This document shows positions 33,944 through 42,663 of a DNA stretch of 64,000 bases, piece by piece; within the stretch, counting starts at the first letter, position 1; each line of letters opens with the position of its first letter. Below the pieces are notes generated by a model. It was not told the origin of the DNA and did not search any database. It saw only the letters and a program-made list of their open reading frames with translations. The DNA lies in NCBI GenBank assembly GCA_049601975.1, contig JBMYRC010000008.1:1-64000 (forward strand), in the 5' to 3' direction. This stretch comes from UBA6544 sp049601975. GTDB taxonomy: Bacteria; Pseudomonadota; Alphaproteobacteria; UBA8366. A program made the translations under genes and the position numbers.

Positions 33944-35397
33944 TATCGTATAACCGCAGTTTGCACCGCGCCACTGGCCATCACAAACAGAAGCCAAACG
34001 AGGGCGAGACTGATACCCGTCCGCATCGCGGATCTTTCGTCCGTGGCTTTCCTGTCGGGCAAAGCGGCGAGAAGAATGGCAATGATCGGCAAAGACGCAA
34101 CGCCAACATGCGCCGCAGCACTGTGCTGAAGACTGGCGAACAGGGCCAAGGCATCAAAGCTTTCGCCCGTTGCAGCGGCGCTCGGCATAAAAAGCGCATT
34201 GGACGCGACACCACTGCCGGTGACGTATGATCCGATACCACCGAGGATGGCGACAAAAACGATAGCCGGATAAAGACCGAGCTGTGAAAGCAATCCAGCC
34301 AGTGCCTGAATGCTCCCGATTTCCACCAACAACCGCGCCGCCATCAAGAATAACAGTATGCTGGCAAGCGCAGGCCAGGAGCGTTTCGCTACATGACGCA
34401 AAAGCGAAAAGCTCTCCGCCACCCGTGATTTTGACGGTCGCAATGCAATCGAAATAATCGTCACAAGAAACAACGCAATGCCGGGAGATCCCAGCATCTG
34501 AAAGGAGACACGTTCCGTCTCGATCGACGGTGCGACACCTATCGCCGCCAACTGCGGGACGATAAGTTTTTGTAAAACGACGCCGATAATCAGCAGACCG
34601 TAGGGCAAAATTGATGGTGCTGAGAGTGCCTTGGCAAAACCGCCTTTGGAAGACGCGAACATGACGGAAAATACAATCACCGCCAGGCCACCGCCCACAC
34701 CGGCCACTTCCACTCCGATCCAGTGTGACGCCAAGGCGATCCCCATCACCAGCACCGCGCCTGCGAATATCGCGTAGACAACATCCCGCCAAGTCGATCC
34801 CTGCACGAACGGCAAACAGAATAACGGAAGCACCGCCGCGACCGGTCCGCTGGAGTACAGGATGGCGTCCGCCAGCACAGATGGCGGCAAATCGGCGAGT
34901 TCGGCACCAAGCAATGCGGAGATGGATAAGGCGCCCCAAGACATCAGGCTCATGCCGATTAAGGTGAGAAAGATGGCTCGTCCGCGAGTCACTATCTGCA
35001 AGAGAAGCGGCACGGTGACGAACATCGAGACGCCGTACCCAGTCAACGACTCCATCATCACGCCAATCCCGACTGCGACGAGAATCACTGCGCGGGGCGG
35101 CGCTAGGCTGAGCGATTGGATCGCATGTACAAGCGCGTTTCGTCCACCTGCGCGATTGGTCTCCTCGACAAACAAAATGCCCGGAAAAACAACGAACCCG
35201 ACAAGCAATTCAAGAACGATTGCATCGGCAACAGCGCGGCCCAATTGATCGGGCAAAACGGGGGAGAAGATCGCCAGAGCCCACAAACACAACGCGGTCG
35301 CGAGAGCAAAAGCAGCGGCGGTCAACACACTCCGTTGCAGTACCAAGACGGCGAACGCCGCGACAGCGCACGGCAACAAAGCAAGACCAGCAACCAT
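33943..35397 (-). CDS. LctP-family (L-lactate permease type) membrane transporter
   Basis: A 484-residue integral membrane protein with about twelve to fourteen hydrophobic stretches. The family signature GGIGSYVTGSGVASNALF near residue 395 and ESLTGYGVSMFVTVPLL near residue 115 match the lactate permease family, which imports lactate or glycolate with protons. It is slightly shorter than E. coli LctP (about 550), and the start has only a weak ribosome site. No lactate dehydrogenase or glycolate oxidase gene is close, so lactate itself is not confirmed. It stands alone between convergent LLM and same-strand ClpP-like genes. Confidence 0.85.
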   Translation of the reverse strand: MVAGLALLPCAVAAFAVLVLQRSVLTAAAFALATALCLWALAIFSPVLPDQLGRAVADAIVLELLVGFVVFPGILFVEETNRAGGRNALVHAIQSLSLAPPRAVILVAVGIGVMMESLTGYGVSMFVTVPLLLQIVTRGRAIFLTLIGMSLMSWGALSISALLGAELADLPPSVLADAILYSSGPVAAVLPLFCLPFVQGSTWRDVVYAIFAGAVLVMGIALASHWIGVEVAGVGGGLAVIVFSVMFASSKGGFAKALSAPSILPYGLLIIGVVLQKLIVPQLAAIGVAPSIETERVSFQMLGSPGIALFLVTIISIALRPSKSRVAESFSLLRHVAKRSWPALASILLFLMAARLLVEIGSIQALAGLLSQLGLYPAIVFVAILGGIGSYVTGSGVASNALFMPSAAATGESFDALALFASLQHSAAAHVGVASLPIIAILLAALPDRKATDERSAMRTGISLALVWLLFVMASGAVQTAVIR

Positions 35398-35522
35398 CGG
35401 CGATACGCTCTATCAAATTTGCGATTAACTAAAGAAGTTCTAAGACCCCATCGGTGAGTTCGCAAACCTGCACTGCATAGAGCAGATTGGCCAACTCTCC
35501 CATAGAGACCCGACGACCTGCG

Positions 35523-36362
35523 TTACCTCGCAAACGGCCGATCCAATACCGAATGAACAACACCGGCTTCCTGAAGTTCGGTCGCGCTCGGCAGCCATAT
35601 CTCAGATATTGGCGACGTACCTATTCTTGCCAAAAAGTTCGCTCGGACACCCCTCAATTCGAAGGCCTGACGGTCGATCTCTTGCTCTTGTGTTATATCG
35701 ACGAACGGCACTTGATAGCGCCCCTCCAATCCGTAGCCATGGAAACCAAGGCGTCCGTTGGAACCAAGCGTTCGCCTCTCTCCGGCGATAAAGGCGAGTG
35801 TGCAAGCCGAGAAACAATCAGCAGCTACATGTGTATTCAGTCCGTGACGCCGAATGATGTGCGCAACGCCCCGTGCCTCAAACGGCGTCCCTCCTCGGCT
35901 TTTCAGAACGATAACCGTGACACCCGGATTCTTATCGATCAATGCCTCCAGGCTCTTCGTGATCCCATGATCGATTTCTCCCATCAGGAAGACGACCTGG
36001 CCATCCGTCCCGAGGTTCAACGCATATGTCGGCGCCTGCATACGCATTTGCTCGGCCCGCGTTTTCTCTTTTACCACACCCGAAATCAGCACTGTTTGTG
36101 CGGAACTAAACGCTATCGCGCCAGTGAAAATCAGGCTGACGGCAATTCCAAAATAGATTGCCCACGTAACAGCGACCGAACCAAAGGCAGATTGATACCG
36201 ATCGCAGGCGCGGACAAGTCCCCTAAGTTGCCAAGCATACAACCCAACATGGGCCGTCAAGAAATAGGCCGCCAGTGCGGCAAATGCGTTGGCTGGCCCT
36301 ATTTCTATGAGGCTAAAAAAGGCGCTTTCCGCAGAAAGAATAGCGGCACGGATCAGAACCAA
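35523..36362 (-). CDS. Membrane protein with ClpP-like (COG3904-type) domain
   Basis: About 279 residues. The first hundred hold three or so hydrophobic segments; the rest is a ClpP/crotonase-like domain with VVFLMGEIDHGITKSLEALI, VLKSRGGTPFEARGVA, then ADCFSACTLAFIAGERR. The serine in CFSAC sits where ClpP-type proteases have their nucleophile. Such proteins are annotated as predicted periplasmic or membrane-bound and have no proven role. The start is unsure: the only upstream in-frame choice is a TTG at 36362 without a ribosome site, and no ATG occurs until beyond residue 100. A lost start or N-terminal frameshift is possible. Confidence 0.7.
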   Translation of the reverse strand: MVLIRAAILSAESAFFSLIEIGPANAFAALAAYFLTAHVGLYAWQLRGLVRACDRYQSAFGSVAVTWAIYFGIAVSLIFTGAIAFSSAQTVLISGVVKEKTRAEQMRMQAPTYALNLGTDGQVVFLMGEIDHGITKSLEALIDKNPGVTVIVLKSRGGTPFEARGVAHIIRRHGLNTHVAADCFSACTLAFIAGERRTLGSNGRLGFHGYGLEGRYQVPFVDITQEQEIDRQAFELRGVRANFLARIGTSPISEIWLPSATELQEAGVVHSVLDRPFAR

Positions 36363-36561
36363 ATTGATCCAGAACGAGCAAGAAAGAGAATGCTCGCCAC
36401 GCCTGTGACGGCTTAACTAATTTCCAGAAACTGAAAAATTGCAATTCATGCGAAAAACCGCTTCATATACGTCGAAATTTTCGCCTCCGACCCTGATACT
36501 CAAAACTTCAGGACGGGGAGCGGAAGCCGACTATCCCGTAACCTCGACAAGGTTCCAAGCC

Positions 36562-37701
36562 ATGCCGACGACGATTTCTGAAATAGAATTTTATGTCCTG
36601 AACGCCCCCGGCGAGACACGGCCGCATTGGGTTAGCCTTTTCAAAGTACCGAGCGCCAATGAATTACTTGTCCGCATGCGCTCCAGCGATGGGGTCGAAG
36701 GATTCGGCTTGGCGACGAGTTACACGGATATCGCGCCGCTGGCGAAGGTCGTGAAAGACGGCATCGCCGAGCAAATCCTCGGTATGGACCCACTCGCGCC
36801 GGAACAGCTCTATCAAAAATTGTTCGGCCTGACGTCGAACCGTGTATCCGCCGAGAATGGTTGGAGCCGCGAAGCGTTGATCCGCATCTCATCGGCCGTC
36901 GACCTCGCGTGCTGGGACATTGTCGGCAAGACGGCGGGTCTCCCGCTTTATCGGCTGTTCGGTGGTTATCGTAATAAAGTGCCCTGCTACGTCACTTGCG
37001 CCTATTACCGCGTCGGTAAGGACAACGTGGAACTGCGTGACGAGATCAATATGTTGGTCGACCAAGGACATCGCGGATTCAAGGGTAAGGTTGGCGGATT
37101 AAGCCTGGCTGAGGACATCGAGCGCATGGAGATCGTCCGCGATGTGATCGGTCCGGACCGGGATTTGATGATCGACGTCAATCGCGCCTGGGATCTGAAG
37201 ACCGCTATTGAGGGTGCACGACTGCTGGAGCCGCTCAATCCGGTCTGGCTCGAGGAACCTGTCCAATGGTTCGATGACCGTCGCGAGCTAAAACTGCTTT
37301 CGCAAAAAACACCGATCCCGCTCTCCGGCGGTGAGAGCGAACTCACCAGCTACGGTTGCCGGGCCATGCTGGAAGAGCAGGCTATTCAGATTTTGCAGTT
37401 CGATTGCACGATGTTCGGCGGATACACCGAAGGCCGTAAACTTGCGGCACTTTGTGAGCTGAACCATGTCGACGTGGCGCCGCATCACGACTGTTTCATC
37501 CACGCCCCGCTTGTCGCCTCAACCCCGGCAGGCCGAATCGTGGAATCCTTTACCGATCCGGAGCGTGACCCACTACAGGCCGAACTATACGAGAACCCAC
37601 CGAAGATGGCGGATGGCTGGCTTACCCTGAACGAAGATCCCGGTATCGGACTTACGTTGTCGGAAGCCGCCGTCGAAAAATTCGGCACACGGATTTCATA
37701 G
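36562..37701 (+). CDS. Mandelate racemase/muconate lactonizing enzyme family protein
   Basis: A 379-residue enolase-superfamily enzyme. The KxK motif (FKGKVGG) supplies the base; metal ligands are Asp in LMIDVNRAW, Glu in WLEEP and Glu in SGGESE. The Asp in QFDCTMFGG and His in APHHDC form the second acid-base dyad seen in the mandelate racemase subgroup. It therefore probably dehydrates or racemises a sugar acid or hydroxy acid by proton abstraction next to a carboxylate. ATG at 36562 has AAGG nine bases upstream; a frame from 36439 is rejected. It leads a same-strand set with a serine hydrolase, a cupin and an EthD protein. Confidence 0.92.
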   Translation: MPTTISEIEFYVLNAPGETRPHWVSLFKVPSANELLVRMRSSDGVEGFGLATSYTDIAPLAKVVKDGIAEQILGMDPLAPEQLYQKLFGLTSNRVSAENGWSREALIRISSAVDLACWDIVGKTAGLPLYRLFGGYRNKVPCYVTCAYYRVGKDNVELRDEINMLVDQGHRGFKGKVGGLSLAEDIERMEIVRDVIGPDRDLMIDVNRAWDLKTAIEGARLLEPLNPVWLEEPVQWFDDRRELKLLSQKTPIPLSGGESELTSYGCRAMLEEQAIQILQFDCTMFGGYTEGRKLAALCELNHVDVAPHHDCFIHAPLVASTPAGRIVESFTDPERDPLQAELYENPPKMADGWLTLNEDPGIGLTLSEAAVEKFGTRIS

Positions 37702-37744
37702 TCTACTCAAGTCTTATCCGGACATAACCTAGACTTTATTTTTT
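37700..37744 (+). terminator. Putative intrinsic terminator after the enolase-superfamily gene
   Basis: AGTCTA (37700-37705) pairs with TAGACT (37730-37735), enclosing GTC/GAC pairing, and is followed by TTATTTTTT. The T run makes this the most terminator-like element in the window. It implies that the serine hydrolase gene 46 bases further on has its own promoter or depends on read-through. Confidence 0.55.
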
Positions 37745-37789
37745 CCTTCGGTTTAGGTGGCGGCCTTCGCGTCAGAGGAGCAAACGCAT

Positions 37790-39079
37790 ATGGATTTAGT
37801 GACACCGGAGAGCCTTGGGATTTCGAGCCAGCGCCTGGACCAGGTTTCGTCCTGGATGGAACGGCAGGTTGCCTCGAACCGATTGGCGGGACTTTCCGCC
37901 ATGATCCATCGGCGCGGAAAGAACGCGTATTTCAACTGCGCCGGACAAATGGATGTCGAGGCGGGCAAACCCGTCGCGGAAGATACCATCTTCCGCATTT
38001 ACTCCATGACGAAACCGATCACTGCCGTCGCGGCAATGATTTGTTACGAGGAAGGACATTTCCAGCTCGACGATCCCATCGCCAAGTTCCTGCCAGAGTT
38101 CTCCGACATGCAAGTTTGGGACGGAACACCCGGCGAACTCAAAACGGTTCCGGCCGAAGGCTACATCACGGTGCGCCACTTGATGACTCACACAGCCGGC
38201 CTCTCCTATGAGTTTATGGAGGCCACACCGGTCGAGGAATATTACCGCGCGCACAAAATCAGCTTCAATCCAGGCCGACAGACAGAAGGTGGCGCCGATC
38301 TGGCTGCCATGACGACCCGCTTGGCAGCCGCCCCGTTGGTCCGCCAACCCGGTAGCGGATGGGCCTACTCCGTCTCCATCGATGTGCTCGGCAGGTTGGT
38401 CGAAGTATGGTCGGGCCAACCCCTCGACCGTTTCTTCGAGGAACGCATTTTCCAGCCTCTCCGCATGACCGATACCGCATTTTGGATCGCACCCGAGAAA
38501 GCCGACCGCTTCGCCGCCTGCTACACGCCATCCAGCGGCGGAGGTGGCTTGCGCAGCCTTAGCTCGCAGGAGACGGTCATCCGTAAAAGCGAAGGTATCG
38601 GACTGAAACTCTCCGATGCACCAGCGGACAGCCATTATCTGAAAAACCCGGAGACCTTATCTGGCGGTGGCGGCTTAACCGGTACGATTGGCGATTACGG
38701 CCGCTTTTGCCAAATGCTACTGCAAAAGGGAGAGCTGGACGGCACCCGCATACTTGGCCGGAAGACAGTCGATTTCATGGCCCTCAACCATCTGCCGGAC
38801 AACAAGGACATGGCCGCCATGGGTCAACCTGTCTGGAGTGAATCCAGCGCCGAAGGAATCGGCTATGGCCTGGGCATGGCCGTCGTCATAGATGCCGCGA
38901 CAACACAGTTGCTTCGCTCCACCGGTGAATATTTTTGGGGTGGGGCCGCCAGCACCGCCTTCTGGATTGATCCGGATGAGGACATGTTTGTCGTTTTTAT
39001 GACCCAACTGATGCCTTCCTCCTTTTATCCGATCCGAAATGAATTGCGGGTGGCGGCGTACCAAACGCTGATAGACTGA
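37790..39079 (+). CDS. Serine hydrolase of the beta-lactamase/esterase class C type
   Basis: A 429-residue protein with the SxxK motif in IYSMTKPI (nucleophile Ser and Lys) and the YxN-like site in GWAYSVSID. A third box is near EYFWGGAASTAFW. This is the pattern of EstB-type esterases and penicillin-binding-like hydrolases, not of antibiotic-resistance AmpC. HLMTHTAGLSYEF is a strong family segment. No signal peptide is seen, so it acts in the cytoplasm. ATG at 37790 has GAGGAG 11 bases upstream. Substrate unknown; ester or lactone hydrolysis fits the neighbouring genes (inference). Confidence 0.9.
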   Translation: MDLVTPESLGISSQRLDQVSSWMERQVASNRLAGLSAMIHRRGKNAYFNCAGQMDVEAGKPVAEDTIFRIYSMTKPITAVAAMICYEEGHFQLDDPIAKFLPEFSDMQVWDGTPGELKTVPAEGYITVRHLMTHTAGLSYEFMEATPVEEYYRAHKISFNPGRQTEGGADLAAMTTRLAAAPLVRQPGSGWAYSVSIDVLGRLVEVWSGQPLDRFFEERIFQPLRMTDTAFWIAPEKADRFAACYTPSSGGGGLRSLSSQETVIRKSEGIGLKLSDAPADSHYLKNPETLSGGGGLTGTIGDYGRFCQMLLQKGELDGTRILGRKTVDFMALNHLPDNKDMAAMGQPVWSESSAEGIGYGLGMAVVIDAATTQLLRSTGEYFWGGAASTAFWIDPDEDMFVVFMTQLMPSSFYPIRNELRVAAYQTLID

Positions 39080-39127
39080 TAGCAACCATCTCCTGCCACT
39101 TCCTGGCTCTCGACGTAGGTTTGGCTA

Positions 39128-39152
39128 AGCCATCGCAGTGACTGCTTTGGCT
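39128..39152. promoter_or_regulatory. 25-base palindrome upstream of the cupin gene
   Basis: AGCCA-TC-GCAGT-G-ACTGC-TT-TGGCT is a near-perfect inverted repeat centred at 39140, about 75 bases before the cupin start and 49 bases after the serine hydrolase stop. No T run follows. The symmetric form with a one-base centre suggests a protein-binding operator more than a terminator; no regulator gene is nearby. Confidence 0.4.
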
Positions 39153-39228
39153 CTCATCTAAGGGGGCTGTCGAGACGCCTATACCACGGCTATATCACTC
39201 AATAGATTTATGAATTTGAGGTGAAACG

Positions 39229-39741
39229 ATGCCCGACACAATTGAAAGACGTTATTCCCCCTTGGTTCCGCCCGATATGCAGGACGAATTGTTCTGGAAA
39301 GACGGGTTAGATCCAGAAGATGAGCGTATTTGGGTCCCGGTCGGCCCCGGACGCTGGTCTCGCCCGCTTTGCTACAACGTCAGCCAGGGCTATTGGGTTC
39401 ACATCACCAAGGTAACCCAAGCGGGTTTGGTCTCCCGCCACCGCCACCCAGCACCAGTTCACGGCTTCGTCTTGGACGGCAAATGGCGCTACTTGGAACG
39501 CGATTGGGTCGCCACCGCCGGCAGCTATCTGTATGAGCCCCCGGGCGACGTCCATACCTTGGTCGTGGATGAGGGCGATACCATGATCACGCTGTTCCAT
39601 AATTCAGGCGCTCTCATGTTCTGCGATGAAGACGGCACCACTACCGGCACGACCGATGTCTTTGATCGGATAAAGGCGGCACGTGATCACTATACCGCCG
39701 TGGGCTTGGGCGAGGATTACGTGAAACGGTTTATTCGGTAA
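39229..39741 (+). CDS. Cupin of the 2,4'-dihydroxyacetophenone dioxygenase family
   Basis: A 170-residue single-domain cupin. HRHPAPVHGFVLDGKW supplies the metal-binding histidines of motif 1, and YEPPGDVHTLVV the acidic residue and His of motif 2. This is the pattern of 2,4'-dihydroxyacetophenone dioxygenase, an iron enzyme that splits the C-C bond beside a ketone. Most annotated relatives have not been tested on that substrate. ATG at 39229 follows a GAGGTGAAACG ribosome site. It is 21 bases upstream of the EthD gene, likely one operon. Confidence 0.88.
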   Translation: MPDTIERRYSPLVPPDMQDELFWKDGLDPEDERIWVPVGPGRWSRPLCYNVSQGYWVHITKVTQAGLVSRHRHPAPVHGFVLDGKWRYLERDWVATAGSYLYEPPGDVHTLVVDEGDTMITLFHNSGALMFCDEDGTTTGTTDVFDRIKAARDHYTAVGLGEDYVKRFIR

Positions 39742-39762
39742 TCCGCGGACGGAGGACGGGAC

Positions 39763-40497
39763 ATGTCGTCAGCACGGCCCACACCGATGCCGGGCGCGAA
39801 AATGGTCTATCTGATCAAGCGCAAGCCGACGACGACGCGCGAGGAGTTGATCGCCCATTGGTTTGCTAATCACATGGTGGGTGTGATCGACCGCAACGAG
39901 CGTCAGCGCGCGGCGGGGAAACCGCACGCCACACACTATGTCGCGACCCTATTCGACCCGCCGCCTGAAAAGCCGTCGAATTGGGACGGCATGGCGCATC
40001 TCTGGTATTCGGCGCCCTTGCCGCGCCCGGAGGTCGCCAGCGCGGTCGAGCCTTACGATACGTTCCAGGAGAAGGTCGAGCCTTATTGGCCCTGGGCGAA
40101 CCGGGAATACATTGTGCTCGACGGCGCGCTGCCGCTCGCTCCACTAACGCTCAACCCGCCATTTCCTTGCACCCGCAGCGGGTTTTTCAAAGTGACTTTT
40201 CTGGTCGCCCTTCAAGAAGGCGCTGATAGAGACGCACTCTTTGATCACTGGCTCGACGTCCACGTGCCGAATGTACGCACCACCTTGGAGAAGGTCGGTG
40301 GATTTCGATATGTGGTGAGCCACAGCATGGAGCCAGAGACCGAACCCTATGCCGGTATGGCTGAGCTCTATTTCTCCGACGCCTCGGCATGGGCGGCTTA
40401 TCAGAAGCACATCCGCCCAGACGGGATGGAACAATGGGTCGATTACGACGCCATGGCGATATTCCACAGTGGGACGGAGATGGTAGGGATTGAGTAG
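39763..40497 (+). CDS. Protein with two EthD-like domains
   Basis: A 244-residue protein formed from two ferredoxin-like (dimeric alpha/beta barrel) halves. The first has KMVYLIKRKPTTTREELIAHW (split) with NHMVGVI; the second has KVTFLVALQEGADRDALFDHWLDVHVPNVR (split) and VVSHSMEPE. EthD domains occur beside ether- and aromatic-degrading oxygenases and in decarboxylases or cyclases of similar fold. No specific activity can be assigned. It is co-oriented with and probably co-transcribed with the cupin dioxygenase-like gene; the start has GGAGGACGGGAC upstream. Confidence 0.85.
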   Translation: MSSARPTPMPGAKMVYLIKRKPTTTREELIAHWFANHMVGVIDRNERQRAAGKPHATHYVATLFDPPPEKPSNWDGMAHLWYSAPLPRPEVASAVEPYDTFQEKVEPYWPWANREYIVLDGALPLAPLTLNPPFPCTRSGFFKVTFLVALQEGADRDALFDHWLDVHVPNVRTTLEKVGGFRYVVSHSMEPETEPYAGMAELYFSDASAWAAYQKHIRPDGMEQWVDYDAMAIFHSGTEMVGIE

Positions 40498-40510
40498 CGA
40501 GCGTCTGCAC

Positions 40511-41658
40511 TTAATCGAACAACGCTAAATCGATGGCATTTCCCATCTCACAATATCCAAGATCGCTTGGGTGAAGACCGTCGCCGCAATCGTAAATCGG
40601 TAACATTTGGGTTGGGATGTCGGGATCGCGTAGCGCTAAATCGAAATCCACGACACCGTCCACCTCATCGCTTTCACGTATCCAATCGTTGAAGGCGACG
40701 CGGTGGTTCTCACGAACGGGATTCCAGGCGCCGGGCAAAAACGTCTCATTTCCAAACGGGGTCAATGCCGCGGCGATAAACTTGATGCCACGCCCCCGCG
40801 CCCGCAACGCCATTTGGCGCATGCCTGCGATCATCTTCTCTGCGGTTGCTTCCTGTTCCGGTTTCGCGATGCGGTTGCGCAGATCGTTGGTGCCAAGCAT
40901 AACGACCGCGTGGGTGACTCCGGGCTGTGCGAGTACGTCGCGATCGAAGCGCCGCAATCCGCTGTCACCACGCAAATCATGCAGTATCCGGTTGCCGCCC
41001 AACCCTTGATTCATCACCCCCATTGAACGCTCGCCGTCACGCTGATTAAGCCTGCGTGCGAGTTGGTCAGGCCACCGGCTAAAAGTATCGTGAGTTGAGA
41101 TATTGGCGTCGGTCAACAAATCCCCGAGCGCCACGATGCCTCCGGTCTCTCCCGACGTCCACACATCGATACCGCTGACGAAGAACCATTCGTCGGTAAT
41201 CTTTCCAACCGGCATATTCTCGTGCTCGGTAAAGTTCCCTGGCGGCGATATATAGTTCGTCTGCCGAGCGTAACGGCCGGTGATCTGAAATTCCGGAGGG
41301 ATCGTTCCCGGCAGATACACTGTGACAGCGAGGTCAGCCAATGGTTCGACTTCCAGCTTTACCGGATCGCTGATGACCAAGGCGCCAGCTGCCACCGTTA
41401 CCGACGAGGCGCCGCCAAAGGTGAGACGACGCGCCGAGCCCGCCACAATCGCCGGGCCGTCATCGCGAATCCCGACGGAAGCTTCCCCGACCTCCAGATT
41501 GCCTTCGCCACAGGCATTCGAAATCCGCACGCGCACCGTGTCACCGCCAATGCTAACGCGCGGCATCATCCGTATCGTAGATTGTCGAAGCCAACCCCAG
41601 CGACGCTCGGTGCTGGCGTAGTGGCCCATGTCCCAACCCAATGTTCGTCGTTACCCAT
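40511..41658 (-). pseudogene. SGNH/GDSL hydrolase with N-terminal frameshift and missing nucleophile serine
   Basis: The body (from 41641 down) is a GDSL-like hydrolase with VRVRISNACGEG, block II-type GLGGNR, block III GTNDLR and block V DGLHPSDLGY. Block I reads VALGDLLTDA, so the nucleophilic serine of GDS is leucine (TTG where TCG is expected). The proper N-terminus is found in another frame: ATG at 41656-41658 gives MGNDEHWVGTWATTPAPS, the standard opening of this family, followed by GVGFDN. The two frames join near 41580-41600, where a single-base indel must lie. Two independent defects mark it as a pseudogene. The intact enzyme would be an esterase, often exported, acting on acyl or acetyl esters. 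Confidence 0.85.
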
Positions 41659-42114
41659 GTAATCTAAGCTCCGGCATCCGCTGTCTTGCTCGCATCGAGC
41701 CCCTCATGAATGCCAATCAAGATGACGCAGTTTACCCACAGTCTTAATTGTCGGCAGGTGCTAACAAACCACAATCGAGTGATATCCATCATAATGCGCC
41801 ATCGGGGGCCTGAATACATTCGATTGGATCGGCAGGAGGGACAAGTTGCTCATGTCGACCAGATGTTCGTGCTGGTTTATATTGCTCACAGGACGAGTAT
41901 GTAATCGAACCCATTTACGAATTGATTGCCGACCGGTTCGGCATGTCATCATTGCCGCCGTCAAAGTTACTCAAAGCGACCTCTTTTGACGTCCAGCAGA
42001 CCCATATTATTGGAATAGACTTTTTTCTATCAAAACTTATATGAAAACCGATTATACTTCCTCGACCCAGCTCAAACACATCTCGATTGATCCAATCTAT
42101 GCGGAGCCAGCAAC
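41659..42114. other. Long stretch without a supported gene, upstream of purE
   Basis: This 456-base region looks more AT-rich than its surroundings, especially from 42000 on. No protein, RNA or repeat can be supported. On the plus strand 41850-42050 there is an open run of about 65 codons reading like protein (including YVIEPIYELIADRFG and SFDVQQTHIIGIDFF), with no start or homologue that I recognise; it may be a gene remnant. The AT-rich last 100 bases probably hold the purEK promoter. Confidence 0.4.
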
Positions 42115-42663
42115 GTGAATACTGCCGCCGATAGCGTCAACTCCGATTCACCACGCGACGAAACAGCCTGCTCCCCTAGAGTTGCCGTTGTCATGGGCAG
42201 TCAATCGGATTGGACGACAATGCGCGAGGCCGTCGAGATACTCGATAAACTCGAGGTCGCGTCAAAAGCCCGGATTGTCTCCGCGCACCGCACGCCAGAC
42301 AGGCTGTATGATTTTGCCAAGAGTGCTGAAACCGAAGGAATTCGAATTATTATCGCCGGTGCCGGAGGTGCGGCGCATCTGCCTGGTATGGTAGCGTCCA
42401 TGACTCTTCTACCAGTGCTAGCCGTTCCCGTTAAATCGTCGAGCTTAAACGGCTTGGATAGCCTTCTTTCGATTGTTCAAATGCCCGGCGGAGTCCCTGT
42501 CGGGACGTTTGCCATCGGCACCGCCGGTGCAATCAATGCTGCCTTATTCGCCTGTGAGATTCTCGCGCTTGAAGATCAATCGTTAAGGCAGCGACTTTTA
42601 GAATGGCGTCAGCGCCAATCCGAAAACGTCGCTGATATTCCAGAGGACTTGGCCACCGAATGA
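42115..42663 (+). CDS. purE: N5-carboxyaminoimidazole ribonucleotide mutase PurE
   Basis: PurE moves the carboxylate of N5-CAIR to give CAIR in purine synthesis. The 182-residue protein has the class I features VVMGSQSDW (phosphate loop), SAHRTPDR (catalytic His) and AGAGGAAHLPGM. It has about 20 extra N-terminal residues before RVAVVMGS, so the GTG start at 42115 could be too early, but no better start is evident. Its stop overlaps the purK ATG (ATGA), so mutase and synthetase are translated together, as expected for consecutive pathway steps. Confidence 0.96.
   Translation: MNTAADSVNSDSPRDETACSPRVAVVMGSQSDWTTMREAVEILDKLEVASKARIVSAHRTPDRLYDFAKSAETEGIRIIIAGAGGAAHLPGMVASMTLLPVLAVPVKSSSLNGLDSLLSIVQMPGGVPVGTFAIGTAGAINAALFACEILALEDQSLRQRLLEWRQRQSENVADIPEDLATE

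Noticed and set aside
33943..35397. Citrate/TRAP-type permease as partner for the TAXI receptor
   Set aside because: The signature segments fit the LctP lactate permease family, not TRAP DctM or TAXI-fused permeases, and it lies 28 kb away.
35487..36416. Long plus-strand open frame of 309 codons opposite the ClpP-like gene
   Set aside because: Its translation is compositionally odd and shows no family motif; the minus strand has a coherent membrane plus ClpP-like domain.
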